Source: Natrinema altunense
GTDB lineage: Archaea > Halobacteriota > Halobacteria > Halobacteriales > Natrialbaceae
Direction: 5' to 3'
DNA: 64,000 bases
NCBI RefSeq assembly: GCF_000731985.1
Contig: NZ_JNCS01000001.1
Location: 186,001-250,000 of the forward strand
This document shows positions 8,114 to 18,347 of the stretch, one piece after another. The notes under the pieces were generated by a model. The model was not told the origin of the DNA. It ran no database searches and was given only the letters and a program-made list of their open reading frames with translations. Made by a program: the position numbers and the translations under genes. Positions within the stretch are counted from its first letter, which is position 1, and each line of letters starts with the position of its first letter.

Positions 8114-8551
8114 ATGACTGAAATCCAACTAAACCATCGGCGCGAGTTCTTTGGGACAATACTGGTAGCTGCGTCCATTGTGACCGGTGGTTGTTTAGAC
8201 GTGCTTCGTGACGAAGAGTCCAAATACGAGAACAAAGCCCGAATCACGATTATCAACTCTCACTACGAGAACGAAACGACTACGTTTGAATTCACAGCTA
8301 GAGCAGAGAACGGAACGGTAATCTACGAAGACACATGGGAAGTGACGAAGAGTCACTCGTTTACCTCTGATCCGATCCCTGACGAAGTCCGCACCATTGA
8401 GTACCGGACCGACGACGGAGCAAACGGCGTCGTCTCGATCCCTGCCGAACCGGAATGTCCACCGCACCCGAGTGTCTCACGCAAGATCGATCTCTATTAC
8501 GGAGACGAGCGGGAAATGACGTATCGAGAAATCGTACCCAACTGTGACTAA
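8114..8551 (+). CDS. Small lipoprotein of unknown function
   Basis: The start is placed at MTEIQLNHRREFFG, which gives an RREFFG Tat-like motif and a lipobox VTGGC about 30 residues in; an upstream in-frame ATG at 8075 would push the signal inwards. The 145-residue product has a mature domain with repeated beta-type stretches (ITIINSHYENETTTFEFTAR), resembling Ig-like haloarchaeal lipoproteins. Composition is AT-rich like its upstream neighbour. Function unknown. Confidence 0.7.
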   Translation: MTEIQLNHRREFFGTILVAASIVTGGCLDVLRDEESKYENKARITIINSHYENETTTFEFTARAENGTVIYEDTWEVTKSHSFTSDPIPDEVRTIEYRTDDGANGVVSIPAEPECPPHPSVSRKIDLYYGDEREMTYREIVPNCD

Positions 8552-8608
8552 TCGGATGTAACTCGACTCACGAACGCCACGGGCACCGCCGCAGTGCTGC
8601 CTGCGACG

Positions 8609-10555
8609 CTACTCGTCCTGCAGGAAGTCGGGTTCCGTCCGCTGTTCCTCGATTTCGTCCTCGAGATGGGTCTTGAACGCCTCGATCTCGACGTCGTACT
8701 CCTGGTCCTCGAACCGGTCCCGAACCGAGATGTTGCCGTCGGCTTCCTCGTTGTCGCCGACGATGATCTGGTAGGGGACCCGGTCGTCGTGGGCCGCGCG
8801 GATCTTCCGTTCCAGCGTACTGTCGCGGCCGTCGACCTCGACGCGGAAGTCGTCGAACTCGTTTGCGACGCGGTGGGCGTAGCCGAGGTTGTCGTCGGAA
8901 ATCGGCAGCACGCGGACCTGTTCCGGTGCGAGCCACAGCGGGAACCGACCCTCGTAGTGCTCGATGAGCATCATGAAGAACCGCTCGTAGCTGCCGTAGA
9001 GCGCACGGTGGATCATCACCGGGCGGTGTTCCTCGTTGTCCTCACCGACGTAGTTCAGGTCGAACCGCTCGGGCATGTTGAAGTCCAGTTGCACGGTTGG
9101 CCCGTCCCACGAGCGGCCGATGGCGTCCTCGAAGGCGAAGTCGATCTTCGGGCCGTAGAAGGCACCGTCGCCTTCCTCGATGTCGTACTCGTGGCCGTGG
9201 GAGTCGAGAACGCTCTCGAGTTGCTCCTCGGCGCGCGTCCAGATCTCGTCGCTCCCGACCGACTTCTCGGGCCGGGTAGCCAGGGCCATCTCGTACTCGA
9301 GGTCGAACGTCTCCAGGACGTCCGTGATCATGTCCATGATCGCCTCGACTTCCGACTTGATCTGCTCGGGGCGGACGAACAGGTGGCCGTCGTCGATGGT
9401 AAACGCCCAGACCCGCGAGAGTCCGGAAAGTTCGCCGCGTTGTTCTTTGCGGTAGACTTTCCCGTTCTCGGCGTAGCGGATCGGCAGGTCCCGGTAGCTC
9501 CAGGAGTGGTCCTGGAAGATGGCGGCGTGGCCGGGACAGTTCATCGGCTTCAGGCCGAACTCGTCGTCGCCGACGTCGAAGATGAACATGTCGTCCTGAT
9601 AGTTCTCGTAGTGGCCCGACCGATGCCACAGATCCGTCTTGAAGACGTGGGGCGTCTCGACGTAGTCGTACCCCGCGTCCTTGTTGAGGTCCTCGACGAA
9701 GTCCTCGAGTTCCTTGAGGACGGTCTTCCCGGCAGGGTGATAGAGCGGCAGCCCCGGCCCCGTCACGTCCTGGATCGAAAAGAGGTCCATCTCGTTGCCG
9801 ATCCGGCGGTGATCGCGCTTCTCAGCTTCCTGTTTGCGCTCGAGGAAGTCCTCGAGATCGCCCTCGTCTTCGAAGGCGGTGCCGTAGATGCGCGTCTGCA
9901 TCGTGTTGTCCTCGTCGCCGCGCCAGTAGGCACCGGCGATCTCGAGCAGTTCGACGACGCCGATCTCGCCCGTCGAATCGACGTGGGGGCCGGCACAGAG
10001 GTCCTCCCACTCGCCCTGACTGTAGAACGTGACGGTGTCCGCCTCCTCGGCGAACTCGGAGAGCAGTTCGAGCTTGTAGGGTTCGTCGGCCAGCCGGGCC
10101 TCCGCGTCGTCGATCGATACCTCCTCGCGCTCGATCTCGTAGTCCTCGGCGATGATCTCCTCGATCTCGTCCTCGAGGGCCGCGAGGTCCTCCTCGTCGA
10201 CGTCGAGGTTGTCGAAGTCGTAGTAGAATCCCTCGTCGGTCGGCGGTCCGATCGCGAGGTCGACGTCGTCGTAGTGGCGCTCGACGGCCTGGGCGAGACA
10301 GTGGGCCGCGGAGTGGCGCATGACCTCGAGGTACTCCTCGGACTGGTCCGTGATGATCTCGAGTTCGGCACCGTCGTAGACCGGCTGCTCCTTGGCGACG
10401 AGATCGCCGTCGAGCTTGCCGGCGACGGTATCGCTGCCGAGGCCGGGACCGATCTCGTAGGCACAGTCCTCGACCGTGGCGTCCGCGTCGACTTCGAGTG
10501 CTGATCCGTCCGGCAGTACGACCGCTACCTGCTCCTGTGAGTCTGATTCTGACAT
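8609..10555 (-). CDS. thrS: Threonyl-tRNA synthetase
   Basis: The 648-residue enzyme charges tRNA-Thr. Domain order is an N-terminal TGS domain (about 1-75), an editing domain with [16 protein letters not shown] carrying the HxxxH signature, the class II catalytic core (motif 2 in [29 protein letters not shown]), and a C-terminal anticodon-binding domain ([14 protein letters not shown]). The N-terminal architecture is the bacterial type rather than the separate archaeal editing domain. It is monocistronic inside an otherwise accessory stretch. Confidence 0.97.
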   Translation of the reverse strand: MSESDSQEQVAVVLPDGSALEVDADATVEDCAYEIGPGLGSDTVAGKLDGDLVAKEQPVYDGAELEIITDQSEEYLEVMRHSAAHCLAQAVERHYDDVDLAIGPPTDEGFYYDFDNLDVDEEDLAALEDEIEEIIAEDYEIEREEVSIDDAEARLADEPYKLELLSEFAEEADTVTFYSQGEWEDLCAGPHVDSTGEIGVVELLEIAGAYWRGDEDNTMQTRIYGTAFEDEGDLEDFLERKQEAEKRDHRRIGNEMDLFSIQDVTGPGLPLYHPAGKTVLKELEDFVEDLNKDAGYDYVETPHVFKTDLWHRSGHYENYQDDMFIFDVGDDEFGLKPMNCPGHAAIFQDHSWSYRDLPIRYAENGKVYRKEQRGELSGLSRVWAFTIDDGHLFVRPEQIKSEVEAIMDMITDVLETFDLEYEMALATRPEKSVGSDEIWTRAEEQLESVLDSHGHEYDIEEGDGAFYGPKIDFAFEDAIGRSWDGPTVQLDFNMPERFDLNYVGEDNEEHRPVMIHRALYGSYERFFMMLIEHYEGRFPLWLAPEQVRVLPISDDNLGYAHRVANEFDDFRVEVDGRDSTLERKIRAAHDDRVPYQIIVGDNEEADGNISVRDRFEDQEYDVEIEAFKTHLEDEIEEQRTEPDFLQDE

Positions 10556-10742
10556 GGCTGTGGATGTGGTGAAAATTCCGGTGGCGTGTCCGCGTCACGT
10601 CCCGCACACTGGCCGACTCGTGCCGACACAATACGCGGTAGGTGGGAATTAGAAACGGGCAAACGCCCCTGTAAAGCGGACACCTACCATCGTGGCTACG
10701 GGTACTCTCGAGCGGGATAAAAGCATTGTGATGGGCCGCGAG

Positions 10743-11390
10743 GCTGTGTTCAAATTAGGATGAAGGATGAGGCGGTGCAATTTGCTAGTGGTTCGTGCCA
10801 GAAATCGACCGCCTCAATGGATCTAACGCAGCGATCCGATCAGATTCTGTGGAGCGAGAGGCGACACCGCGCGAACTGATAGAATTGAGTATCCAACTCC
10901 ATTTAGCAGAGTTGCGACTTTCGGATACTGTTTCTGTCGTAGAGAGATTCCGTGTCGAACGGGCACGATCGACCGTTCATAACTGGGTGCAGAAAGCCGA
11001 TCTACAGCCGACAGACGAGGAGCACCCGGATCACGTCGCTCTCGACGGAACAGTGATCCAACTTGACTTCGATGTTTCTCACTGAACCGCGAGAGAACCA
11101 TGACGTCGATGACGCTGTGGTTCTCGTCGATTCAGCACCACGGCTCAAAGCCGCACTTCATGCTCACGGACTCCAATTCCGATACGAAACACATGGCAAT
11201 CGGAACGCTGTCGAATCTCTCTTCCAGAAGATAACACGATGCCTCTCTCAGGTTGGAAATTGCTTCAGAAATGCCGATCCAGCAACCATCGAAACATGGT
11301 TACAGAGCTATGCAGACTGCTGGAATCAGCTAATCTAAATAGTGCTTGAGAGCACCATCAAATACATTGGTGATTTGATTTGAACATGTG
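10743..11390 (+). mobile_element. Degraded IS6-like insertion sequence
   Basis: About 650 bases bounded by imperfect inverted repeats: TGTTCAAATTA on the left (10747-10757) and the complement of TGTTCAAATCA on the right (11376-11386), 10 of 11 bases matching. Between them lie two pieces of a DDE transposase (10795-11338). No clear target-site duplication was found. The element is dead because its transposase has lost its middle. Confidence 0.65.
10795..11338 (+). pseudogene. IS6-like transposase with internal deletion and frameshift
   Basis: The 5' piece (10795-11085) holds the HTH and the first catalytic Asp (HVALDGTVIQLD). The 3' piece continues in a different frame from about 11063 with HDVDDAVVLVDSAP, the HGNRN signature and the terminal SYADCWNQLI typical of this transposase group. 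The usual stretch between the two Asp residues is missing, some tens of residues, so the reading frame is broken at the join. Not functional. Confidence 0.8.
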
Positions 11391-11459
11391 TTCGTCATGT
11401 TGGTCGTTACATATGTCATAGGTGGAGTTGAAATATTATTAGATATCCGAAAATAGTTC

Positions 11460-12068
11460 ATGAGCCGTGGGGTAATTAGCACTGTGAATAGGCGTGAGTA
11501 TCTTGCAGCGGCATGTAGTACTGGAGTCATCGCAACGGCGGGGTGTAGCGCAATAGGTGATGAACAAACACTTTCCGACCCGACCGTCCATGGGGACTCG
11601 AGCGGGCGAAAGACGCTCGTCTTCACAACCACGGATGGGGACATCGGAAAATTTGGGGCGAGTAGCTATGTTAGCTCTGGGGTAATCGACGTCCCAATCG
11701 AGATTTGGCACCGCGAGGGGACGGCCGTGAAGGCCATCAAACTCAGAGTGTGGATGCCCGAAGTCGCGAGGGAATCACCCGCCGAGGTCGCTCTCACCTC
11801 GCCAGTAGAAGGTGATAGTTCGTCACCACCCTCAGTAGCGCTCTACACGCCTGACCGTGGTCCCGGAACAGTCATAGAAATCTCTGATTTGGATGACCTT
11901 GCAGACGAGACGATCAGTATTCTCAAACTGCTCGTCAAGCCGACAGCGGAAACCGCCACTACGCTCACTATTCACGCGACGATCGGGCTTACAAGTAGTG
12001 GCATCCTCGAAGATGACTACGCGCTCGATGGCGACCTCCAGTTAACGTACTCTGAACGCAATAACTGA
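11460..12068 (+). CDS. Lipoprotein of unknown function
   Basis: The 202-residue protein has the N-terminal motif NRREYLAAACSTG (Tat-like) and a lipobox TAGC, so it should be anchored outside the membrane. The mature part is predicted beta-rich and contains no recognisable catalytic motif. It follows the dead IS element and shares the AT-richer composition of this patch. Family not recognised; annotation stays hypothetical. Confidence 0.65.
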   Translation: MSRGVISTVNRREYLAAACSTGVIATAGCSAIGDEQTLSDPTVHGDSSGRKTLVFTTTDGDIGKFGASSYVSSGVIDVPIEIWHREGTAVKAIKLRVWMPEVARESPAEVALTSPVEGDSSSPPSVALYTPDRGPGTVIEISDLDDLADETISILKLLVKPTAETATTLTIHATIGLTSSGILEDDYALDGDLQLTYSERNN

Positions 12069-12161
12069 TCGTCAAACATGCCCGACAGCGTCTGGATCCA
12101 ATTATCCGTTTTGATGTATACGGACAGATAGCTTCTTATTCGAATCAATAGTGGGGCAGAT

Positions 12162-12335
12162 ATGAACCTGGAAGACCCGACCGTTCGATGGGGTATCGGC
12201 CTCACCAGTGGCGTACTCGTCGCCGCGATCGCGCTCCTCTTTCTGGAAGGAACGATGCAACTCCTCGTGTTGGGTATCGCCGTCTTCGATGCGATCTCGA
12301 CGCCGCAGTTCCTGAAGCAAGCCGTCGAGAGCTGA
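12162..12335 (+). CDS. Small two-helix membrane protein (57 residues)
   Basis: The frame MNLEDPTVRWGIGLTSG encodes one or two hydrophobic segments (GVLVAAIALLFLEG, then MQLLVLGIAVFDAI) and a short charged tail ending QAVES. Similar tiny membrane proteins occur next to other haloarchaeal genes, but I cannot name a family. Codon use is typical of the chromosome, unlike the preceding accessory genes. It ends 33 bases before the convergent pyrE gene. Confidence 0.6.
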   Translation: MNLEDPTVRWGIGLTSGVLVAAIALLFLEGTMQLLVLGIAVFDAISTPQFLKQAVES

Positions 12336-12368
12336 TCGGTGGCCGTTACGGAGCCAGCGGCGGCCCGG

Positions 12369-12893
12369 TTACTGGCTCTCGAGTAACTCGCTTGCCGTCA
12401 CCAGCGAGTCCATCTCGACGCCGGCGTCCTCGACGGTCTCGCGGCCGCCTTCTTCGCGGTCGACGACGACCAGCGCGCGCTCGACGGTCGCACCTGCCTC
12501 CCGGAGCGCCTCGACGGCCTCGACGAGGCTCGTCCCCGTCGTCACGATGTCCTCGACGACGACGACCTCCTCGCCCGCCTCGAGTCGCCCTTCGATCAGA
12601 TTGCCGGTGCCGTACTCCTTGCGCTGCTTGCGCGCGATGACGTAGGGGACACCGGCGGCGACGCTCGTCGCGGCGGCCAGCGGCACGCCGCCGAGCGCGA
12701 CGCCGCCGAGTTTGTCGTCGGCGTCGAGTCGCTCGGCGAAGGCCTCGGCGATGGACTCGAGGCAGTCGGGATCGGTCTCGAAGAGGTACTTGTCGACGTA
12801 GTACTCGCTGGTTCCGCCGTGGGAGAGTTCGAACTCGCCGAACTGGACGGCGTCGGCCGCTCGCAGGGCGTCGATGAGGTCCTGATTCGTCAT
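12369..12893 (-). CDS. pyrE: Orotate phosphoribosyltransferase
   Basis: The 174-residue enzyme transfers the phosphoribosyl group of PRPP to orotate, the fifth step of pyrimidine synthesis. It starts [16 protein letters not shown] and shows the OPRT substrate motif [13 protein letters not shown], the flexible-loop residues [11 protein letters not shown] (about 86-96) and the PRPP-binding loop [13 protein letters not shown]. The frame is open far upstream on this strand, but that part is the shadow of the esterase gene. The divergent esterase starts 160 bases away. Confidence 0.95.
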   Translation of the reverse strand: MTNQDLIDALRAADAVQFGEFELSHGGTSEYYVDKYLFETDPDCLESIAEAFAERLDADDKLGGVALGGVPLAAATSVAAGVPYVIARKQRKEYGTGNLIEGRLEAGEEVVVVEDIVTTGTSLVEAVEALREAGATVERALVVVDREEGGRETVEDAGVEMDSLVTASELLESQ

Positions 12894-13055
12894 TGCTCGA
12901 CAAGGCGCGCCGGACCGAAATAAGCGGTGTGGAACGGGACGCCGACGCGATCGGGACGGCGTGGCCGGGATCGGGCCGCTCTCGACCGATCGCGACGCCG
13001 CGAGCGGCTGGCGCTGCAGGTAGCTTTTTGTCTCCGACGATGTGTGTGTCGCGTG

Positions 13056-14015
13056 ATGACACCAACGAGTGCAGACGAGCTCCATCCGGACCTGCAGGCG
13101 TTTCTCGAGCGCTACGAATCGCTCGACGTGCCGTCGTTCAACGAGGGCTCGGCCGCGGAGGCCCGCGAACTGTTCGACCGGTTGCGCGTCGCCGAAGATC
13201 CCGACATCGAACTCGAGTCGGTCGAGGACCGAACGATCGGCGGCCCGCACGGCGAGTTGCCGCTCAGGATCTACGATCCCGGGACCGAGGGGACGGCCCG
13301 TCCGCTGCTCCTGTACTTCCACGGCGGCGGCTGGGTCATCGGGAACGTCGATACCCACGACGGCACGTGCCGCAAACTCGCCGCCGACACCGGTTATCCG
13401 GTCGTCAGCGTCGACTACGGACTCGCGCCCGAACACCCCTTCCCGGAGGGGCTCGAGGACTGTTACGCCGCCCTCGAGTGGGCGGCGGAGACGGCCGGCG
13501 AACTGGACGCGGACCCGGACCGGCTCGTCGTGGCGGGCGACAGCGCCGGCGGCGGTCTCGCGGCGGGGCTGTCGCTGCTCGTCAGGGATCGGGGTGGGCC
13601 GGACATCGCGTATCAACTGCTGATCTACCCCAGCGTCGGCGATGCGACCGCGACGGAAGCCTACGAGGAGAACAGCCAGGGGTACTTCCTCACGGCGGAC
13701 GACATGGCGTGGTTTCGCGACCACTACTTCGAAACCGAGGTCGACATGGGCAACGTCTACGCGTTTCCCCTGCTCGCGGACGACCTTTCGGAGTTGCCGC
13801 CCGCGACGGTCATCACCGCCGGCTTCGACCCCTTGCGCGACGTCGGTGCGAACTACGCCGACCGACTCGAGGCGGCCGGCGTCCCCGTCGCGTACCACAA
13901 CTACGACGACATGATCCACGGCTTCTTCGGCATGATTTCCGAACCGGTCGCGCTGGAGCGCGCTCACGAGGCCCACGAGGCCGCCGTCGCGGATCTGCAC
14001 GCGGCGCTCGAGTAG
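13056..14015 (+). CDS. Alpha/beta-hydrolase of the hormone-sensitive-lipase (GDXG) family
   Basis: This 319-residue carboxylesterase has the oxyanion motif HGGGW (residues 89-93), the nucleophile elbow GDSAGG (Ser163), an acid in FDPLRD and a C-terminal catalytic His in HGFFG. The N-terminal 40 residues form the cap usual for this family. The start is at [11 protein letters not shown]; the frame upstream (to 12927) is non-coding in character. Likely substrates are short-chain esters; the physiological one is unknown. Confidence 0.9.
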   Translation: MTPTSADELHPDLQAFLERYESLDVPSFNEGSAAEARELFDRLRVAEDPDIELESVEDRTIGGPHGELPLRIYDPGTEGTARPLLLYFHGGGWVIGNVDTHDGTCRKLAADTGYPVVSVDYGLAPEHPFPEGLEDCYAALEWAAETAGELDADPDRLVVAGDSAGGGLAAGLSLLVRDRGGPDIAYQLLIYPSVGDATATEAYEENSQGYFLTADDMAWFRDHYFETEVDMGNVYAFPLLADDLSELPPATVITAGFDPLRDVGANYADRLEAAGVPVAYHNYDDMIHGFFGMISEPVALERAHEAHEAAVADLHAALE

Positions 14016-14087
14016 ATCGGTGCCTCCGAGAACGAACGGCACGGCAGTTTCGTCGGCCCGGTGCGAAGAGAAACGATCGAACGACGC

Positions 14088-14633
14088 CTACCAGGGCTCG
14101 TTTTTCAGCCCGAGTTTGTACGCGATCACGTTCGTCGTCACGTGGAGGATCGGCGTGAGCACGACGACGACGAGGATGACCTCGAGCGAGAACCACGCGC
14201 GAAACCAGTCGGTCGCCAGCAGCGCGGTCAGCGGCAGGGAGACGACGACGAAGTCCAACTGATCGAGGCCGGGGAACATCGCCCCGCGCTGGCGGCCGCT
14301 TCGGCGTTTGAGAAACGAGGCGAGGATGTCGCCGAGCATCGCGCCGCCGGCGAGACCGAGCGCCGCGAGCGGGGTGAATTCGGGGACAGCGAATCCCAGC
14401 ACGTCGCCGGCGTCGGGCGCGACGAACGTGAGGGCGGCCGCGAGCGCGAGGCCCGCTACCGTCCCCATCGCCGTGCCGCGCCAGGTCTTCCCGTCGCCTA
14501 ACACCCGCCTGTCGCCCCACGTTCGGCCGCCGTCGATCGGTCGCCCGCCGCCCGCCAACACAGCAGCGTTGTTGGGGACGTAGGCGGGCAACATCGCCCA
14601 GAACGCGATCGCGATAGTCTCGAAGAGTGCCAT
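14088..14633 (-). CDS. carS: CDP-archaeol synthase
   Basis: The 181-residue integral membrane enzyme transfers CMP from CTP to digeranylgeranylglyceryl phosphate in archaeal lipid synthesis. Five hydrophobic segments are visible. The family signatures are AYVPNNAAVLAGGG near residue 17, LGDGKTWRGTAMG near residue 45 and GDILASFLKRRSGRQRG in the second half. The start at MALFETIAIAFW gives the usual length. Its 3' end faces the esterase gene. Confidence 0.95.
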   Translation of the reverse strand: MALFETIAIAFWAMLPAYVPNNAAVLAGGGRPIDGGRTWGDRRVLGDGKTWRGTAMGTVAGLALAAALTFVAPDAGDVLGFAVPEFTPLAALGLAGGAMLGDILASFLKRRSGRQRGAMFPGLDQLDFVVVSLPLTALLATDWFRAWFSLEVILVVVVLTPILHVTTNVIAYKLGLKNEPW

Positions 14634-14808
14634 ATCGGCCGGGACGAACCGACGTGTCTTAACGGGCGGTGGTTCGGTAGAGCAGCCTCGCGAGCGACGG
14701 CGCGGAGACACCGGCCGTCGTTCCAAGAGAGGGTTTCACAACGTAACGCGACTCACACGGAGTATAGGATAACCGGGATACTAGTACCAGCAACGCGACT
14801 TCCAACTG

Positions 14809-16116
14809 ATGACGACACAACCTCCTGCAACCGAAGACGAATCGGCAGCCGAACCCGATTCGGCGCTGGTCACCGCCCGCCGACAGCTCGAGCGAGCCGC
14901 CACCCACGTCGACGTCGATCCCGGCGTCGTCGAGCGGCTGAAACACCCGACACGGGTTCAACAGGTATCGGTACCGCTCGAGCGCGAGGACGGTTCCGTC
15001 GAGGTCTTCACCGGCTATCGGGCCCAGCACGACGACGTTCGCGGCCCGTACAAGGGCGGCCTGCGCTACCACCCCGAAGTCAGCGCCGAGGAGTGTACCG
15101 GCCTCTCGATGTGGATGACCTGGAAGTGCGCCGTGATGGACCTCCCCTTCGGCGGCGGAAAGGGCGGCATCGCCGTCGATCCCAAAGCGCTGACCGAGGA
15201 CGAGACCGAACGGCTCACCCGCCGGTTCGCCGAGGAACTGCGCGATGCGGTCGGCCCGACGAAAGACGTCGCCGCGCCCGACATGGGGACCGACGCACAG
15301 ACGATGGCCTGGTTCATGGACGCCTACAGCATGCAACAGGGCGAGACGATCCCCGGCGTCGTCACGGGCAAGCCGCCGGTCATCGGCGGCTCTTACGGCC
15401 GCGAGGAGGCCCCCGGTCGGTCGACGGCGATCGCCGCACGCGAAGCCGTCCGGTACTACGGCCGCGAGGTCTCGGATACCACCATCGCCGTCCAAGGCTT
15501 CGGGAGCGTCGGCGCGAACGCCGCCCGTCTGCTCGAGGAGTGGGGGGCGACGATCGTGGCAGTCAGCGACGTCAACGGCGGGGTATACGATCCCGACGGG
15601 ATCGACGTCTCGGCGATTCCCTCCCACGACGAGGAGCCCGAAGCGGTCACGCGGTTCGCGACCGAACTCGACGAGGGTGACGACGTATCCCGCATCTCGA
15701 ACGACGACCTCCTCGAACTCGACGTCGACGTCCTCGTCCCGGCCGCGGTCGGCAACGTCATCACCGCGGACAACGCCGACGCGATCGCCGCCGATATCGT
15801 CGTCGAGGGCGCGAACGGCCCCACGACCTTCGCCGCCGACACCATCCTCGAGGAACGCGGCGTGCACGTGATCCCGGACATCCTCGCGAACGCGGGCGGC
15901 GTCACCGTCAGCTACTTCGAGTGGCTCCAGGACATCAACCGCCGCCAGTGGTCCCTCGAGCGAGTGACCGAGGAACTCGAGGACCACATGCTCGAGGCCT
16001 GGGAGGACGTCCGCACGGAGGTCGACGACAAGGGGCTGACGTGGCGCGATGCCGCCTACGTCGTCGCGCTCTCCCGCATCGCGGAGGCGAAAGAGACCAG
16101 AGGGCTCTGGCCGTAG
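14809..16116 (+). CDS. gdhA: Glutamate dehydrogenase
   Basis: The 435-residue enzyme interconverts glutamate with 2-oxoglutarate and ammonia. The glutamate-binding and catalytic region [10 protein letters not shown] (about 80-89) and [10 protein letters not shown] (about 111-120) precede a Rossmann dinucleotide fold ([12 protein letters not shown]) and the family tail [12 protein letters not shown]. Haloarchaea often carry several paralogues, so cofactor preference (NAD or NADP) cannot be fixed here. It is transcribed alone, divergent from carS. Confidence 0.95.
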   Translation: MTTQPPATEDESAAEPDSALVTARRQLERAATHVDVDPGVVERLKHPTRVQQVSVPLEREDGSVEVFTGYRAQHDDVRGPYKGGLRYHPEVSAEECTGLSMWMTWKCAVMDLPFGGGKGGIAVDPKALTEDETERLTRRFAEELRDAVGPTKDVAAPDMGTDAQTMAWFMDAYSMQQGETIPGVVTGKPPVIGGSYGREEAPGRSTAIAAREAVRYYGREVSDTTIAVQGFGSVGANAARLLEEWGATIVAVSDVNGGVYDPDGIDVSAIPSHDEEPEAVTRFATELDEGDDVSRISNDDLLELDVDVLVPAAVGNVITADNADAIAADIVVEGANGPTTFAADTILEERGVHVIPDILANAGGVTVSYFEWLQDINRRQWSLERVTEELEDHMLEAWEDVRTEVDDKGLTWRDAAYVVALSRIAEAKETRGLWP

Positions 16117-16195
16117 CCGGTTCCGATCGGCCGCGGGAACGCCGGACGGGCCAACGGATTTCTCGTCGGGTGCGACGGGACGAAGGAAAGGGCTC

Positions 16196-16888
16196 ATGTC
16201 CGAGCAGTCGTATGTTCCGATAATGACGCCGTGGAAGCGGGTCTTCGCGAGCGGGCTGATTCTCATCGGACCGATACTCGTCACGCTGTACGTCGTCTAC
16301 CGGGCCTACGCGCTCGCGATCGGGTTCACGCCGGCGGGCATGCTCGGTCCGGAAATGCTGGCCGGCTTCATCGGCCACGAGCCGACCCGCGTGCTGATCG
16401 TCCGTGTTCTCCAACTCGTCGTCTCGCTGGGTTCTATCGTGCTGATCGCGATCGCGATCGGTACCCTGACCCGAACGACCGTCGGCGACGTCTTCACACG
16501 AAGCGTCGACGGAATCGCGAACCGCGTCCCGGGACTGCGCGTCGTCTACAACGCATCAAAAGTCGCGGCCGAGACCACGCTCGGCGAGGAACAGGCCCTG
16601 CAGGAACCGGTCAAAGTCCGAAGCTGGGACGGCACGCAGATGCCGGCGTTCAAGACCGGTCACACCACCAGCGACGGACGGGTAGTGCTGTTCGTTCCCA
16701 CGTCACCGAACGTCTCCTCGGGATTCGTCGTGGAAGCCGATGCCGACCGCGTCATCGAAACCGACGACACCGTCGAGGAGACGCTCGCACGCGTGCTGAG
16801 TGGGGGCTTCGGTGACTCAACGCATCCACAACGACACACGGAGTCGCCGTTGGGTCCATCCGAGGACCGATCGACGGACGAGGAGTGA
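16196..16888 (+). CDS. DUF502 membrane protein
   Basis: The 230-residue product starts MSEQSYVPIMTPWKRVFASG. Two transmembrane segments (about 17-40 and 65-90) are followed by a soluble domain with PGLRVVYNASK, a motif of the DUF502 family, then a strand-rich part ending FVPTSPNVSSGFV. The last 40 residues are a hydrophilic acidic tail. Function of the family is not established. Start chosen where similarity and hydrophobicity begin, not at the longer open frame. Confidence 0.88.
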   Translation: MSEQSYVPIMTPWKRVFASGLILIGPILVTLYVVYRAYALAIGFTPAGMLGPEMLAGFIGHEPTRVLIVRVLQLVVSLGSIVLIAIAIGTLTRTTVGDVFTRSVDGIANRVPGLRVVYNASKVAAETTLGEEQALQEPVKVRSWDGTQMPAFKTGHTTSDGRVVLFVPTSPNVSSGFVVEADADRVIETDDTVEETLARVLSGGFGDSTHPQRHTESPLGPSEDRSTDEE

Positions 16889-17014
16889 CGGGGGACATTC
16901 CGGGGGGAGACGATGCTCGACGCGAGAGCACGGTCGCCGTCGCTCGAGCGACGGTCGGCGTCCGTCAAATCCGGTCGGGAATTTATGCGATGCCGGATGG
17001 AGCGGGACTGACGC

Positions 17015-17585
17015 ATGTCGACGCTGCCGCCATGGATCGAAGATCGGATCGACTCGAGGCCGAGCCGGGCGCTCACACAACGCCGCGTCGCCGAGGTGAT
17101 GCTGACAGCGGACCGGCCGTTCTTTCTCGGTCACCCAACTCGAAGCGCGGGTCGGCCCCGATATCGGCGAGGACCAGCTCCGGGAGCGGCTCGCGGAACT
17201 CCGCGAGCGCGGCGTCGTCGCCGTCGAGACGTATCCGTCGGCGACGACCCTCTACTATATCGATCATCCCGGTGCGGCCGACTCGCATCCCGCGGGCGAG
17301 ATGCGGCCGCAGTCGGTCGCGAACCCGCTCGATCGGCTCTCGGCGAGGGACTTCCTGTTGCTTCGCGAACCGGACGCGATCGGAACGCTCGTCCTCGCGG
17401 GCTATCAACTCAGCCTGGTGCTGTTCCTCCTCGGAATCGTCCTGGTCGCTGCCGGACTGGAGGCACCGGTCCACAGCGACTACGGGCTTTGGACCGCCGC
17501 ACTGAACCTGCTCCTGCTCTGTGTGGTGATCCGGCTCGCCGAGCGCACCGCGCGGCGGGTCCGCTCGCGACGGGACCGGTCCTGA
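17015..17585 (+). pseudogene. Frameshifted winged-helix membrane protein (first of a tandem pair)
   Basis: The first 37 codons (MSTLPPWIEDRIDSRPSRAL, then RRVAEVMLTADRPFF) match the next gene. After the TTCTTT at 17120-17125, one extra base near 17126 throws the frame off. Skipping it restores SVTQLEARVGPDIGEDQLRE and a continuous match through two transmembrane helices to the stop at 17585. Without the shift it would be a 190-residue paralogue of 17713-18315. It is either a young pseudogene or an assembly error; a programmed shift is unlikely but untested. Confidence 0.8.
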
Positions 17586-17712
17586 CTCGCGTCCGCACCC
17601 AGCGGGCGTCACGTCCGGTCACTGATCGGGTTTGCGGGCGCAACATCGCGTTTGGTGCCCGCCAAATCCATCTGGGGGTTTAATTTATCCCCCGCCGATT
17701 GCTCTGCCACCG

Positions 17713-18315
17713 ATGGCGACTCTCCCGACGTGGATCGACGAGCGGCTCGATCCGACGCTCGACAAGAAACTCACGCAGCGACACGTCGTCGAAGTCATGG
17801 TCGAATCCGACCGGCCGTTCTTTTCGGTCCAGCAACTCCGCTCGCGCGTCAGCCCGACCGTCAGCAAGGAGACCGTTCGGAACCGACTCGACGAACTCCG
17901 CGAGATCGACGTCGTCGCCGCGGAGACCTATCCGGAGACGATCACGCTGTACTACATCAACCACCCGGAATCACCGTGGCCGATCTCACCGGCGGGGCAA
18001 CGCGCGCTCGATCACGATTCGCCCCTCGAGACGCTGTCGCTCGCGGACTTCCTTCGACTCCGGAACCCGGCCGGTATCAGGACGCTGGTATTGGCTGGCC
18101 TGCAGCTCAGTCTGGTGCTGTTCGCCGTCGGCGTCGGGCTGATCGTGCTGTCGATAGACGCCCCCGTCGAAGCCAGCCACGGGCTGTTGGGTGCCGCCGG
18201 CAACCTCTTCGTCGTCTGTCTGGTCCTGCTCGGTGCCGAACGCCTCGCTCGAGCGGTCCGTGACGACGGCGTCAGTGGAGCCGTGCCGACGCCGAACAGG
18301 TTCGAACCGAAGTAA
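17713..18315 (+). CDS. Winged-helix protein with C-terminal membrane anchor
   Basis: The 200-residue protein starts MATLPTWIDERLDPTLDKKL. Residues 20-80 are a winged helix (VVEVMVESDRPFF, then SKETVRNRLDELREIDVVAA), and residues about 125-185 form two membrane helices (VLAGLQLSLVLFAVGVGLIV, then LLGAAGNLFVVCLVLLG). This layout suggests a membrane-tethered DNA-binding regulator or a protein-interaction wing. Its frameshifted twin lies immediately upstream, so the pair came from tandem duplication. Not assigned to a named family. Confidence 0.8.
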   Translation: MATLPTWIDERLDPTLDKKLTQRHVVEVMVESDRPFFSVQQLRSRVSPTVSKETVRNRLDELREIDVVAAETYPETITLYYINHPESPWPISPAGQRALDHDSPLETLSLADFLRLRNPAGIRTLVLAGLQLSLVLFAVGVGLIVLSIDAPVEASHGLLGAAGNLFVVCLVLLGAERLARAVRDDGVSGAVPTPNRFEPK

Positions 18316-18347
18316 CGGCCGCCGACTCACCTCGCACGTTCAAAACG

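Noticed and set aside
8594-10504. 636-codon plus-strand frame opposite thrS
   Set aside because: GC-rich haloarchaeal genes leave long open antisense frames; translation is Val/Asp-rich without any family motif, while the minus strand is a complete synthetase.
12894-14042. Upstream extension of the pyrE reading frame
   Set aside because: It is the antisense shadow of the esterase gene; OPRT begins at [10 protein letters not shown].
14659-16284. 541-codon minus-strand frame opposite glutamate dehydrogenase
   Set aside because: Shadow frame; the plus strand has every GDH motif.
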